A model generated the notes under the pieces. It was given only the letters and a program-made list of their open reading frames with translations, was not told the DNA's origin and did no database searches. The position numbers were made by a program, and so were the translations under genes. Source: Cymbidium sinense (lineage: Eukaryota; Streptophyta; Magnoliopsida; Asparagales; Orchidaceae). Taken from it: a stretch of DNA of 64,000 nt. This document shows, one piece after another, positions 23,641-35,118 of this stretch (within the stretch, counting starts at the first letter, position 1; every line of letters starts with the position of its first letter). The DNA lies in the NCBI GenBank assembly GCA_021442155.1, contig CM038220.1, positions 75,751,817 to 75,815,816 of the forward strand, written 5' to 3'.

Positions 23641-24053
23641 CACGCTATCACTTCTGATTATTCAATATTTGTGCAGACTCATCTAAATTGAGTGTAGATA
23701 ATCTCATTTGATATATTTTGATGTTTTGAAGCCAACAGAGTAATCAATTTTATGAACGGAGGTTATTTGTCCATCGTAACAGCTTCCCAACTTTGATATG
23801 TGTGTCGACACATTGATAGCTCGAGCGCTTAATCGATTGATCATTAGATTTTGCAATATCTATATTCTGATGGATTTTGATATTCTGAATGCAACGACGA
23901 AGTCTGTTCATTAATCGAAGGTCGTTTTGACCATTTTCGGTGACGTCTAGTGCATTTGAACCCCGATTTGCGCACTGTCTCTTCCGAAGTCCGTCGAATT
24001 AGACTTGCGGGCTTGTTTTGATTTATGACACATATGTGGAGGTCAACAAAGCC

Positions 24054-24602
24054 TTGGTGACATCAATTAATGCAAAATATGTTCTAAGAAATCTAAAGGT
24101 AATATGATTTCTAACAACCAATTTTTGGATTTCAACACTATAATGTTTCACACAACTTATCACCTTTGGGGCTTAACTATTTATGACTCAATCATGAAAC
24201 TAATGATCTAATTTATATCGAATTGGATAGAGCATTAGTCAACAATGAATGAAATGATTTATTTCCCTTATCTTTTCAAAATATACACAAGCTTAGATTA
24301 TCTAAACATTTACTTGTTATGGGACATTGCATCTCCCAAAGGCATTAAACATGGATTTCTTTTCAGACATTATTGGACTACTCATGTGAAGGATTTGAAA
24401 GTTTTTATGAAAGTGTGCTTTTTTTCTCTTTTAAGTATAGGTTTCATATATATTATCTATTAAAAGCTCAAGGCCCTTTGATCAAGCATTTAACTAAATT
24501 AATAGCTAACTTGAAGAATAAGCAATTAGTTATCTTTAAATTTCTTCTCTAAGTCACAACTTTATTAAAGAAATATTATCTTATAATGACACTTTTTTTT
24601 TC
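24054..24602. other. Spacer between element A and the outer element
   Basis: AT-rich and non-coding, about 550 bases. Nothing recognisable apart from a T-run just before the next LTR start (24593-24600). Confidence 0.5.
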
Positions 24603-25547
24603 TGTTGACCTTCCATCAAAATATGTTTCTAATTTTAAATTAATTTAACTCAAATTTATTAATCTAAAAATACTTAAATGAAATTCAATCTCTTAAAACT
24701 TAAAACTAAAATCCAATCCACCTTACGCAATTATTTATCGTAGATGACAAATTATGAAAACTCTAGCTCACAAAGGAGCAAATGCCAAATCAAGTGTTCT
24801 ACTATGTTCAGTCTCAATCAATCTCATGCTAGTAAGAATGTGGCCCGTATCCTCTGACTTCATGGCTTGGCCAATAGGCTCCACAGATGATGCAGTTATG
24901 ACCAGAGTCCTCAGATCAGGTGGTTTGGCCACTAAGGCTCCATTATATTACAAACACGGTCGTAGCTCGTATGCTCCCCAATAGCTCTACCCTTTGAGTT
25001 ATGAATCATAAGGTATACTTGATAGGGCAAAATCTCTCACTAAGTTGACTTAAAGTCTCCTTAGACACACCATCCAGTCTACAAGAATTTCTTGGATGAC
25101 ATAACCCATGTGTTGCTGATAAGGATCCTTCTGTCAAGTTAGGTCGATTACCTCCTCTAACTAAGTAGACTAGGGACCACGATAGCCCAGGATGATAGAA
25201 CCATGGGATCACATAGTCATCATCCCCCCATCCACTTTAAGTTAAAATTATGAATTTCATAATCTTAAATTTTAAAACTCTATTCTTACTATATATACAT
25301 TTAGCAATCTAATGACTATCCTTAATCGAAAGTTCTCTCTAACTTATTGAGAGGGGTAATTAACTATAGGTGTTTGCGCCTATAGGAAACCTAGAATCAG
25401 ATCTTAAGTCCTTACCAAATGAGAATGAAATCTCTAGAAAGTATCTTATATACTATTTCATTTGCCTTCTAAAAATTACACTGACACATTTAAAATCATA
25501 CTCTCTACAATTATCGAGAGGTCGCTGGAAAATTTTTGGATCTCACA
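24603..25547 (+). repeat. 5' LTR of the outer element, internally deleted (945 bases)
   Basis: Starts TGTTGACCTTCC and ends GGATCTCACA directly before the primer site, so both ends are present. After the first tens of bases it jumps to sequence matching the reverse strand of element A from about 8750 downward. About 4 kb of the LTR, including promoter region, AT tract and tandem arrays, is gone. Confidence 0.75.
25364..25385 (+). other. Conserved hairpin near the LTR 3' end
   Basis: CTATAGG (25364-25370) pairs with CCTATAG (25379-25385); an inner T.G and G-C pair can extend it to a TTTG tetraloop. Directly preceded by GTAATTAA. Related hairpins are at 33136-33157 and 61500-61519. Confidence 0.7.
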
Positions 25548-25553
25548 GATTTC

Positions 25554-25571
25554 TAGTGACTCCGCTGGGGA
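25554..25571 (+). other. Primer-binding site of the outer element
   Basis: TAGTGACTCCGCTGGGGA lies 6 bases after the LTR end. It is very close to TGGCGACTCTGCTGGGGA, the tRNA-Arg-type site known for Ogre elements. This fixes the 5' LTR boundary and orientation. Confidence 0.75.
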
Positions 25572-27690
25572 TAGGATTCTCTTTCCATCTTTGCCTAGTT
25601 GTATATGTGCTATAGTAGCAACAAAATATTTGAAAATTCAAAACAAAAAATGGTGATTTAAATGCAAAATAAATTCAAGTTACTAATATATGAGACTCTA
25701 TGTTGAATGAATTATTCTGTAGAGTACATTTTTATTATATTATTATTTTGTTCTGTAGTACCTCTGCATTTTGAAAGTATGGGCTGAAATAATAATTATT
25801 AATTACTAATCCCCATCTTTCACTTTTTTAGAATGGATCTATAGAGCACTCCTTTCACTGTCCAACTAGGGGGTGGTGAGAACATCTGCTTAGCCAATGA
25901 CATCATCAATATATGAGATGTTGGAGTTACCATTCAATTTGGTAGCTTGAATTTCTCAGCTATTATAGCTGTAACTCTTAAAGTGCCCACCAGTGGTACA
26001 CTTGTTTGAGGCCATGCTGGAAGGCCTCAGGTTACTGAAGCTCGTACTAGTCATGCTCGCCAACCAGTTTAGAAATCAACCGCTATTAAGGAGTTCTCCC
26101 GACAGAGAACTTCAGTTTTTAAAATATTGGGTCAATCTGAAGCCCCCGATTGAAAAAAATTGTCATTGGGCAAACTGTGTCTTTAATGCCTCATGGTATA
26201 ATTACTTCTCCGATTGAACATTTCGTACCTAGAATGTATGATCATGAAGCTTCCTCATCAGGAAGAAAATTAACTAGAAGGCAAAGAAGAAGAAGAAATG
26301 CTGAGCTGAGAGCTCAGTAGATCCCATTTGAACAACTTAGTGAACAAGCAATACTGTCGCTAGAAGCGAGTATTCTTACTCATAATAACTTTGACAATCT
26401 AAAATAGATAAAAAGGAATAACTCTATTGGTGAGGTGAAGTAGTCATTTTGGACTCAACAATGCCAAGCTCCACCACCATAGAGGAGACAACATGAAACA
26501 TTATCCTTCAGAATGCACAACGTTCTCAAAGTAGCTAATGATAGAGTCTTAATGGAAAGAAAATTTGAGGCTGTAGAAAATCGAAGCTCATTAAGGATGT
26601 TGTCTCTTATAATCGGCCATCGAGGTATACTTTGATAGTGACCATTGGAGCGTGACACTCAGACTGTGTGTCCAAGAATCCACTACTGAAAGGTCCTAGT
26701 GAAAGGATAAGCATATGTGGAGGGCAAGGCCCTGTAATGAAACTCTAAAGAATGGAAAAGGTGTGACATCTGATGCATATGCTTAGAAATCTGACTCAAA
26801 AATAATTCATCAGAAGTGGATACCTAAAAAAAGGGATATCACTGATAAAAGAAATGATGGTCAATAACTTGGAGAATTCTCTAGGGGATCCCATCATCAA
26901 TCAGATTCACCCCAAAGAAGGTTGACTTTGATCCTTTAATGGAAGAAGTGTTTCCACATTGTACCAAAGATCCACACATTGATAAATTCATGTGCAAGAA
27001 GAAGATAATGAAGACACTTTGGAAGTGAAAATAGGTATGTTAGAGATAGATGAACTTTCCGCACCATCAAGCGACATGGATCAGGAACTGAACCTAAACT
27101 CGACTTTTCTGAAGAAGTCACGAAAGCAAGTAGAAGATGGATCTTCAATCTCTACTGAAGAGGAAGAAGAAGAAGATCAAAATGAGAAAGAAATCATGGG
27201 TGTTGAAGCTATTTATATGGTTGAACTAGGAAATGTTGACTTTTTTTTTTTATAATCGACATCCTTATTATTGAAAGCAATCGTCTACAAATGCACAAGG
27301 AGACAGACCCCTGAAGATGAGCAAAGAGCAGAACAATAATAAGAAATAGAGGAAGAAGAAGAGCCTATACTTATTGACGCCGTGGAGCTAGCTAGAGAGA
27401 AAAGACAAATGCAACATCAAATGGAAGTCAAAGATAAAAAAATTGCACAGCTTGGTACTAAGATGAATGACATGATGGTACAAAAGAATATCATGATGGA
27501 TATATTGCAGAGGAATATCACATCAACTGTAGCACCTCTTTTATCTGTTAATCAATAGGTAGCTAATAATACAACTTCTATTGCACTAATTAAACTCTAC
27601 ATCAAACTCTATGATTACATCTAAGTGAAATGAAGTTAGAAATAATAATTAATGAAAAGATAATGACAGTTAAAGCTTTAGAGTAAGCTA
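25572..27690 (+). other. Leader / ORF1-like region of the outer element
   Basis: About 2.1 kb with only broken reading frames. Near 26990-27230 there is an acidic stretch (EEEEEEDQNEKE). At 27370-27550 a heptad-like segment (KRQMQHQMEVKDKKIAQLGT) looks like a coiled coil just upstream of gag. Ogre elements carry an extra ORF upstream of gag and this may be its remnant, but I do not recognise a domain. Confidence 0.5.
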
Positions 27691-27695
27691 ATAAG

Positions 27696-29046
27696 TTGGT
27701 GAGTAAGGATTGCCCTTACCCAATTGAATATGACCAAGTGCAGTACCAAAAAGGTTACTCAGTGCTGAAATTTAATACTTTCAGTGGGCTAGGTAACCCA
27801 AAGCAACATCTAGCCCAATTTAAGGCTACTTATGATAACATAAGAGGGAATGATGCGCTACTTTTTTGTCAATTCATCAACTGACCTCAGCTACTTTTGA
27901 GTGGTATGCATTTCTTTGAATGATTAGTTAAAACTTTTCTTTGAGTTAGAGATAATATTTATGAAAAGGTTCTCCAGTGCAACCTAGAAGATAACAATAG
28001 CTGACATTGCCTTGCTAAAGAGGAGATAAAATGAGTCAGTGATAAAAGTTATAAGTCATTGGCATAACATAAGTATGAAATGTAAGCAACAATTGAAAGA
28101 AGAACATTTAATCCAATTGCTAATGGGCAATATGGATGATAAAATGACAACATTTATGGCGTCAATTATAATGTTCCAAGACTTGCTTGATAGGGTGGCC
28201 AAATTTGAAAAGTTGAATTATCCTAAGTCTGAAATCTATACAGATAAAGCAAAGAGAAACAAACCTTCAGACTCAAGAAGAAATAAAACTCATGCCACTT
28301 CCTATAGCTCAAGTGGTGAAAAGTGGATAATCTATAATGTAGACAAAGGAAAACAGCCAATGTATAATGATGATAAGGGAAATAAGCTTATCAATTCTAA
28401 TCGACAGCTAAAATTGATATTGAGAGGCAATGATAAATCTCAGACTTTTCCAAGTGGTGGAGAGCATCCAGAACAAGCAACAAGAGATGATGAGCAAATA
28501 CAACCATCTCTTAAAGAAAAGATGAACAAAGAGTATTCCTTTAGAAGTGATAGTGTGGCTAAATTATTACGGCAAGCAGTCAAAATTGGTCTATAATTAC
28601 TAGAAATTAAAAGGCCTGAAGAAGATGATCAAGTCAATAATCTAAATTACTATCCTTATCATCGGATGATCAATCATCCTATTGAAGATTATTATGTCTT
28701 CAAAGATTGACTAGAAAGGAAGTATCGACGAGGTGAATTTATATTATCTGATAGTGTTTTTGTCAACCCAAAAAGAGAGTCTACAAGAATGATTACATCC
28801 TCTTTCGTATCTTCTATTAAAGATAAAAATGAAGAGAAATCAATTCAGACTGAAGAATGGAAAATAATAGTCTCCAAAAAGATCGTGAAAATGTTGAAAT
28901 AATTAAAAGATGTCCCTAGTGTTAAGCAGAAATCACCACTTGAACCTATATTGGACTTAAAAGAGATACAAAACTAACTATTTGTACTTCTCAATGGTAT
29001 TTTGATAAAGCTACTTCATCATAAAATGAGGAGCATCCTACTAAAT
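27696..29046 (+). pseudogene. Gag remnant of the outer element, 5' part
   Basis: Gag forms the particle that packages the RNA. Visible: LKFNTFSGLGNPKQHLAQFK (about 27760-27820), a core element of plant gypsy gag; a broken segment at 27890-28030 matching the nested copy at 33210-33340; then a 185-codon frame (28039-28596) with EEHLIQLLMGNMDDKM. At about 28655-28735 comes YHRMINHPIEDYYVFKDWLE, the YH...H.IEDCY-type segment common to this family. The frame has stops near 27882 and 28600. It ends abruptly at 29051 where the nested element begins and continues at 43998. Confidence 0.8.
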
Positions 29047-29051
29047 GCAGG
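29047..29051. repeat. Target-site duplication of the nested element (with 43998-44002)
   Basis: gcagg at 29047-29051 and acagg at 43998-44002 (4 of 5 identical) flank TGTTGACC and the CCCACA LTR end. The intact gag of the nested element reads through this place as CTACTAAATGTAAGCCTCAT, which confirms that the two flanks were once joined. Confidence 0.7.
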
Positions 29052-30846
29052 TGTTGACCTTCATATGTGTGCCATAAGCCGGGTTAAGCCCACAAGTCAA
29101 ATTCGACGGACTTCAGAGGTGGCAGTATGCAAACTAAGGCTTAAAATGTATTGGACGTCACTAAAAATGGTTGAAATGACCTCTAATCAATGAATGGACT
29201 TTGCCATTGCATTCAAAACATCAAAATTAATCAAGATATAAATATTATATAATCTAATGATCAACTTATCAAATGATCGAGCTATTAATGTGTCGATGCG
29301 CATATCAGAGTTAGGAAGCTATGAAGATGTTTGAACGACCTCTATTCATGAAATTGATTATGTCGTTAGCTTTGAAACAATGAAAACTATCAAATGAGAC
29401 TATCCATTCTCAAATTAGATGAGTCTACATAAATGTCAAATGATTTGAAGTGATAGCACGCAAATCGAGACTGAAATACACAGGATATCACCAAAATTAA
29501 ACCAAAGTACCTTTGATCGATGAACGAACATTGCCATCATGTTTAGAATGTCAAAATTGGTCAGAATATAAATATTACATGACTTGATGATCAACTGATC
29601 GGTCCCTCAAGTCATCAACGCACCTGCACGCATATCAAAATAAAGAGGCACCGACGTAAGCCAAATGACATCAATTCATGAAATTGATTACGTTCTTAGC
29701 TTTAAAATATCAAAATCTATCAAATAAGATTATTCGCACTCAATTCGGATGATTCTACACAAAAATCAAGTGGTAGAAAGCAGCGACACGCACTTTGAGT
29801 TGAAATTGACTCAATTTGACGCCAACTTGAACCAGCAGGCCGATCGTTACGGATTGCAGTTCGTTAACAATGGAATAACCTTAAGTTCCTCTCTAAGCAA
29901 TTCTATTGACTATGTGATTTTATAAACATAAAATTCACATTAAAGTCATTTAATCTATTTAAAAATCAATTTAAAAATAAACCTAACCTAAATCCCTCTC
30001 TAAGCGACCCGAACCGGCCCTAATTTTACTCGTTCTCTACTCGATCCGACTCCCCCTTCATGCGTGATGCTCTGCTCTGATTGGAGCTCCTCCACTCATG
30101 CAAACTGAATGCAAGCTACACCTCCCTCCTTCCTGCTGGTCGATTTGAACGCACCTCCTCCATGTGCGAGCGAGCGGTTCCTCCAATCGTTCCTTCGCAA
30201 GACTTCCCACTCCTTCTCCAAACTGATGGCAAGCCACCTCTCCCTCATCCCTCATTTTTGGTTTTCCATTGCCCTAATCCAAATCATGAAGGTTTTTTTT
30301 TCCTCCTCCTCCGAAAAAAAAAGGGTGGACTTGACTTTCCCAAGGAAAGAGCCACTTTGGTGTTCTCAAGCTGACGGCAAGCCTCCTCTCCCTCCTCCTA
30401 ATTTTGGTTTTCCATTGTCTAATCATCGAAGGTTTTCCTCCTCCTCAAAACTGAAAAAAAAAAGTGGGCTTGAGTTTCTTCTCCTTCTTCTTCCTTCTTT
30501 CCTTCCCTTTCTTCTTCCTTCTTTCCCCCAATCTGAAAATCATTTTTCTCTTTTCTTTTTTTTCTTTTTCTTTGTTGTTCCTTTTACTTGAACAAGATCT
30601 TGATCTTCCATCTAAAAAGCAAAGAACTCCTCTCGATCTTCCTTCTCCAATCAAAATCAGTTTTTTCCATTTTCCCCTCATTTTTATAAATCCAGTATCT
30701 TCCTTCCCTCAAATTCATTTCGGCTCTCCGATTTCCCTCTTTTTTCACTAAAATCGAGAATCGGCTCTCCAAATCCCCTCATTTCCACAAAAAATAGAAA
30801 ATTTTGCCTCTTTCCCTCGCAAAATCAATCTGAATTTAGCCGTAAC

Positions 30847-31190
30847 CGAGGAAGATCACCGTCATGAGGTGGGTTATTCTTTGATTTCTCTGTCGCACTC
30901 CTTCATTACCTCTTCAAAGCCACTTCGCCGCAACCAGGGAAGAACACCGTTATGAGGCAGCTTCTTCTTTCGGCTTTCAACATCGCACTCTTTGCATTAC
31001 CTCTTCAAAGCCGCTTCACCGCAATCGGGGAAAAACATCATCATGAGGTGGGTTGTTCTTTAGGTTTCCGGTATCGTCTTCCATTTCAGTCTGCCTTTTG
31101 ACCCTTCTCTTCGCCATAACTGGAGAAGAGCACCGTCATGAGGCGGATTCTTTTCTTGGTTTCTGGGATACCCAACCCCATTTCTTTGTC
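30847..31190 (+). repeat. Four sub-repeats of about 90 bases
   Basis: GGAAGATCACCGTCATGAGG-like anchors at about 30850, 30941, 31030 and 31123, separated by CTTCTTTCGG/CTTTGATTTC and CTCTTCAAAGCCGCTTC blocks. They match the sub-repeats of element A LTRs on the opposite strand. Confidence 0.8.
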
Positions 31191-31268
31191 GATCTCTACA
31201 ATGCGCAAAAAATGAGTCAAAGCATGTGGAATATGTAAATGTGGATATATATATATATATATATATAC

Positions 31269-31985
31269 TGATATGACATTCAAAATTCCCCTAGTCGAAG
31301 CATGAATCTTAAGGGCAAAGGCAAGCTAATCCCAAGTCAAAATCAATCAAGATCAAGCACACGAAACATGGACTTTGGAACATGAATTAAACCTCGAATG
31401 ATCATCAATATAGAGTATTTATAGTCAAATTGAGCGTCTCGGAGCGATCTAACAAGTCTAAGATCTCACAATTTGATCTCATTTGAGCATCCAAATGTTG
31501 AAATACATCAAATGATCAAAGGAATGGTGCAGTCAGATGGGAGGAGTGGTTTGGGTTTTCATGTATTTACAAGGCGCCACTCCTCCAATCATAAATAGCC
31601 CCTCATTCTCCTATGAGGGACACTTTGGGAGGCCAAGTGAAGGAGAGGAGCCAAGCAAGGAGGAGAGAGCTCAACCTCAAGATCCCCAAAACAGATGCTT
31701 CCGCCGATGGTCGTCAACCACCAGGTAGCCGACCTCGCCATCATCAATCACCTAATGTCGTTCTTGCATTTTAGCCAGAAGTTGTTCTATATATTTCTGC
31801 TGAAATTGTTCCCTGCATTTCCACGTTCCTTTGTCCGCTTCACCGCCCTTGAACTATTAGTGGTTGTTACATAGTTGTTCCTTTCTTGTATACCATCTTG
31901 TAATCCCGTTATCGGGAACATTCTGTACTTCGAGGCATATACATAGTGGAACATTTTTGCTGGGCCAGGCCCCGTGGTTTCATTC
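31269..31985 (+). mobile_element. 3'-truncated LTR related to the one in the dynamin-like gene
   Basis: Begins TGATATGAC right after a TA tract. It shares with 5192-5963: CTCATTTGAGCATCCAAAT, ATCAAATGATCAAAGGAAT, GGCGCCACTCCTCCAAT, the TATA motif (31591-31598), GGAGAGAGCTC, TAATCCCGTTATCGG and ACATAGTGGAA. It stops at GGCCCCGTGGTTTC, lacking the last 140 or so bases of that LTR. It stands where element A has its four-unit 200-base array. Confidence 0.82.
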
Positions 31986-33135
31986 TAATTATGATTTTCA
32001 AAATCAACAAAATTACTAATTATGTGAAATTATCTAAGCTATAAACACCTATACGTGCTCAGACATAGAGATTTCAAATGCAAATTTTAATGTCTGAAAA
32101 AGTTGTGCAGGCTAAGTTGGAATTAAATGAAATTCAAAATCAATCTCATAATTTAGAAATAAATTACCTAAATTGCTAAACACCCACATGTGCCTCGACA
32201 CTATGCTAAATGCTTAAATTCAAGTGTCTAAGGATGCTACATTGGTTGCTTCCCAATTTAGTCTTAGGACTAGGTCCGAGTTAACAAAACCTAAAAATCT
32301 ATAATAAGAGTTTCAAATCAGTGAAATATCTGAGAAACTATTCTATCAGGTGACAGTAGATCTAATCTCGTTCTAAGCAGTTGATGGGATCTAAAGCTCT
32401 TAAACATATTCAAATTAATCATTTTTTCAAATCAAATTAAGTAGTCATCTAAAATTATATAAATAAAACTCTATCATTAAAAAGGTAAATCAAACTCAAT
32501 CCATCCACCTTCCACAACTGTTTATCGAGGGTGACAAATTAAGAAAACTCCCTCACAAAGTGCCAATGTTAAATCAAGTGTTCTACTATGTTTACTCAAT
32601 CAATCTCTTGCCGATGGGGCGTGACCCATGTCCTCTACTGTGGCTTGGATAGTAGGCTCCCCAGATGAAGCAGTTATGACCAAAGTCCTCTCATTCGTGA
32701 TTTGGCGGTCAGCTCCATTATATTATGATCACGACCATAGTCCTTTGAGTTGTAAATCATAAGGTATACTTGATAGGGCAAACAACCCTCTGTTAGCTAA
32801 GATAGACTTAAGATTGTCTCCTTAGACAAACACCACCCCATGTCTATAAGGATTTCTTGGATGACGTAACCCATGTGTTGTTGATAAGGATCCTCAGTTA
32901 ATTTACCTCCTCTGACAAAGTAGACTAGGGACCATGATGACCCGGGTTGAAGGAACCATGGGATCTAAATTAGGCATGTCATCAATCCCCCAATCATCTA
33001 GTTTAAGCTGAAATGATTAATTTTATAATCAAAATTCTAAAACTCCATATGCTGCTACTATACTCTACACATTAAGCGACCTAACAACTAACCTTAATCG
33101 AAAGTTCTCTCTCACTCACTGAGAGGGGTAATTAA

Positions 33136-33157
33136 CTATAGGGGCTTGTGCCTATAG
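33136..33157 (+). other. Conserved hairpin near the LTR 3' end
   Basis: CTATAGG (33136-33142) pairs with CCTATAG (33151-33157) around GGCTTGTG, preceded by GTAATTAA. It is the same structure as 25364-25385, with a changed loop. Confidence 0.7.
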
Positions 33158-33216
33158 GAAACATGGAATCAGATCTAAAGTCCTCATAAAATGAGAGATA
33201 TTGTCTTATCTACTTT

Positions 33217-34720
33217 CAAATGGCATGCAAAATTTTTAAATAATTCAGTTAAAATGTTTTCTAAATTAGATACCATATTTATGAAGAGGTTCTTCAGTGC
33301 AACCGAGAAAATCAAAATCTCTGACCTTGCCTTGCTGAAAAGGAGGAAAGATGAGTCAGTGACAAAATTCATAAGTCGTTGTTAGCACAACCTAAGTATG
33401 AAGTGAGAGCAACAATTAAAAGAAGAATAAGCAATCCAATTGCTAATGGGAAATATGGATGATTAAATGACACCATTTCTATGCATGGCATCGATTGCCA
33501 CATTCCAGGACTTGCCCGATAAGGTGGCTAAATTTGGAAAGATGAATCACCCTAAGTCTGAAGTCTATGTAGATAAAGCAAAGAGAAATAAATCTTTAGA
33601 CTCAAGAAGAAATGAAATTCATGCTACTTCATATAGCTCAAATGGAGAAAAGCGGGTGATATACAATATGGATAAAGGAAAGCAGCTAATGTACAATGAT
33701 GATAAAAGAAAGAAGCCTGTTTATTCTAATCCATAGCCAAAATTGGTATTAGGAGGCAATGATAAACCTCAAACTCTTCCAAGTGATGGGGAGCATCCAA
33801 AATAAGTAACAAGAGATGATGAGCAAATGTAGCCATATCTTAAGGAAAAGATGAGTAAAGAATATTCCTTTAGAAGGAAGTGGCTAAATTATTTTAAGCG
33901 ATTAAAGGATTTATAATTACGAATTAAAAGGCAGAAGGATCAAGTCGATCCAAATTCGTCCTATCATCGATCATTCATCCTATCAAAGATTCTTATGTCT
34001 TCAAAGATTGGCTAGAAAGGAAGTATCGACGAGGTGTATTTACACTATCCGACAGTATTCCAATTAAACCAAAGAGTGTCTACAAGGATGATTATGTCCT
34101 CTTCCGTATCATCCAGTAAAGACAAAAAGAAGGAGAAATCAGTTTTGATTGAAGAATAGTAGACAGTGGTCTCCAAAAAGAGCATAAAAATGCTGAAGTA
34201 GCTAAAAGATGTCCCTAGTGTTAAGTGAAAATCACCACTTGGACCTATATTAGACTTTAAAGAGATGCCTAAACCAAGTATTTGGGCTTCTCGGTGACAT
34301 TCTGATAAGGGTACTTCATCGCAGCATGAGAAGCAGTCTACTAAATGTAAGCCTCATAAATCAAAGAAGCTGGTTAAGAAAAAGAAGATCAATAAGAGAA
34401 CTACAATTCAAAATATCATTAATAATCTAGAGGAGTGTCACCAGCCAGTAAGGCATCTATTTAGGCTTGTAGACTTCATGCCTAAACTTCGCATTGCTAA
34501 ATCAGATGAAGAAGATAATGGTGAATCTTGTCCAGTAGAGATATTCTGAATCATTTGCGTGATGTCAGATGTTCTTCAACATCAGTTGCTTCGAAATGAT
34601 AAGGGTAGTCAGACAGACTCGACCAACCCATCATAATTATTGTCAGGAAAGTAAGAAGAGCCTAAGAAGCTAACGTCTAAATTTTGTTTAATGACTCAAT
34701 AAGACAATAACAGTTTAGAT
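33217..34720 (+). pseudogene. Gag remnant of the nested element
   Basis: Starts inside gag at WHAKFLNNSVKMFSKLDTIF, followed by FSATEKIKISDLALLKRRKD (the segment deciding gag helices), then an interrupted frame with MASIATFQDLPDKVAKFGKM (33485-33545) and SYSSNGEKRVIYNMDKGKQL. The tail (34300-34550) is Lys-rich (KSKKLVKKKK) and continues with RHLFRLVDFMPKLRIAK. Frames break near 33386, 33440, 33737 and 34160. Everything upstream of the start, including primer site and leader, is missing. Confidence 0.78.
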
Positions 34721-35118
34721 GAAGATATATTTTCCTGACAAAGAAGAGTCAGACTCATCGATATCATCACGTATGAAATGTATGACGTTGAAAAATAAGT
34801 CTAGCACTTTTGGCAAATCTTCTAAAATAAGAAGAGAACTTAAAAAAACTATCTCTTTAGAAGATTCTGAGCAAGATAAGGTGATTCAAATTCAGTTGAG
34901 AAGTGATAAAGTCTTACCACCTTCATCAAAGAAGGAAAATGTAAATATAGACAAAGGTAAATAAATTGAAGTCAACGAAGATATCATTTCGAGAAATCCT
35001 ACAATAAAGCTTAAATCAAGCGAGAAGATAGATTATAATATTCTATCACATATGAGAAAGTTCTGCATAATTAAGTGTGTATGAGACTCTCTTGATGTCA
35101 AAAGTTCTCTAAGAAACT

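Larger units (their letters stand above)
7909..24048 (-). mobile_element. Element A: 16.1-kb Tat/Ogre-like Ty3/gypsy retrotransposon
   Basis: Two long direct repeats (7909-12821 and 18394-24048) bound a 5.6-kb interior with minus-strand pol remnants. On the minus strand the LTR starts TGTTGACC and ends in a CCCACA-like sequence. A polypurine tract sits at 12822-12833, a primer-site-like sequence at 18376-18393, and the target duplication is perfect. Pol remnants in transcription order are an integrase C-terminus/RNase H chimera, the second RNase H, and integrase. Protease and RT are absent. The second RNase H and multi-kilobase LTRs are established marks of the Tat/Ogre lineage. The element cannot be autonomous. 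Confidence 0.88.
18394..24048 (-). repeat. 5' LTR of element A (5.7 kb)
   Basis: Pairs with 7909-12821. It holds the four-unit array (about 20570-21300), an AT tract (21312-21385), sub-repeats (21460-21840) and a GC-rich segment (21860-22400). It also has a second partial copy of a 0.6-0.7-kb LTR segment: 22670-23120 and 23120-23640 both contain TTTTGAATTTATTAAATATTTTAATG followed by the 'ATATATCAATTTAGT' block. This internal duplication explains most of the length excess over the other LTR. Confidence 0.83.
29052..33216 (+). repeat. 5' LTR of the nested element, truncated at its 3' end
   Basis: 29052-29900 matches the reverse strand of element A 12821 to about 11950. Next come a pyrimidine-rich leader-like stretch (30290-30770), sub-repeats (30847-31190), a TA tract (31245-31267), the inserted LTR fragment, and 31986-33216, which matches the reverse strand of element A from about 9480 to 7990. 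It breaks off near TGTCTTATCTACTTT at 33216, before the CCCACA end, and joins gag directly. Confidence 0.8.

Noticed and set aside
30109..30751. Overlapping Phe/Ser/Leu-rich frames of 78-160 codons
   Set aside because: They come from pyrimidine-rich LTR leader sequence; both strands are open only because of low complexity.
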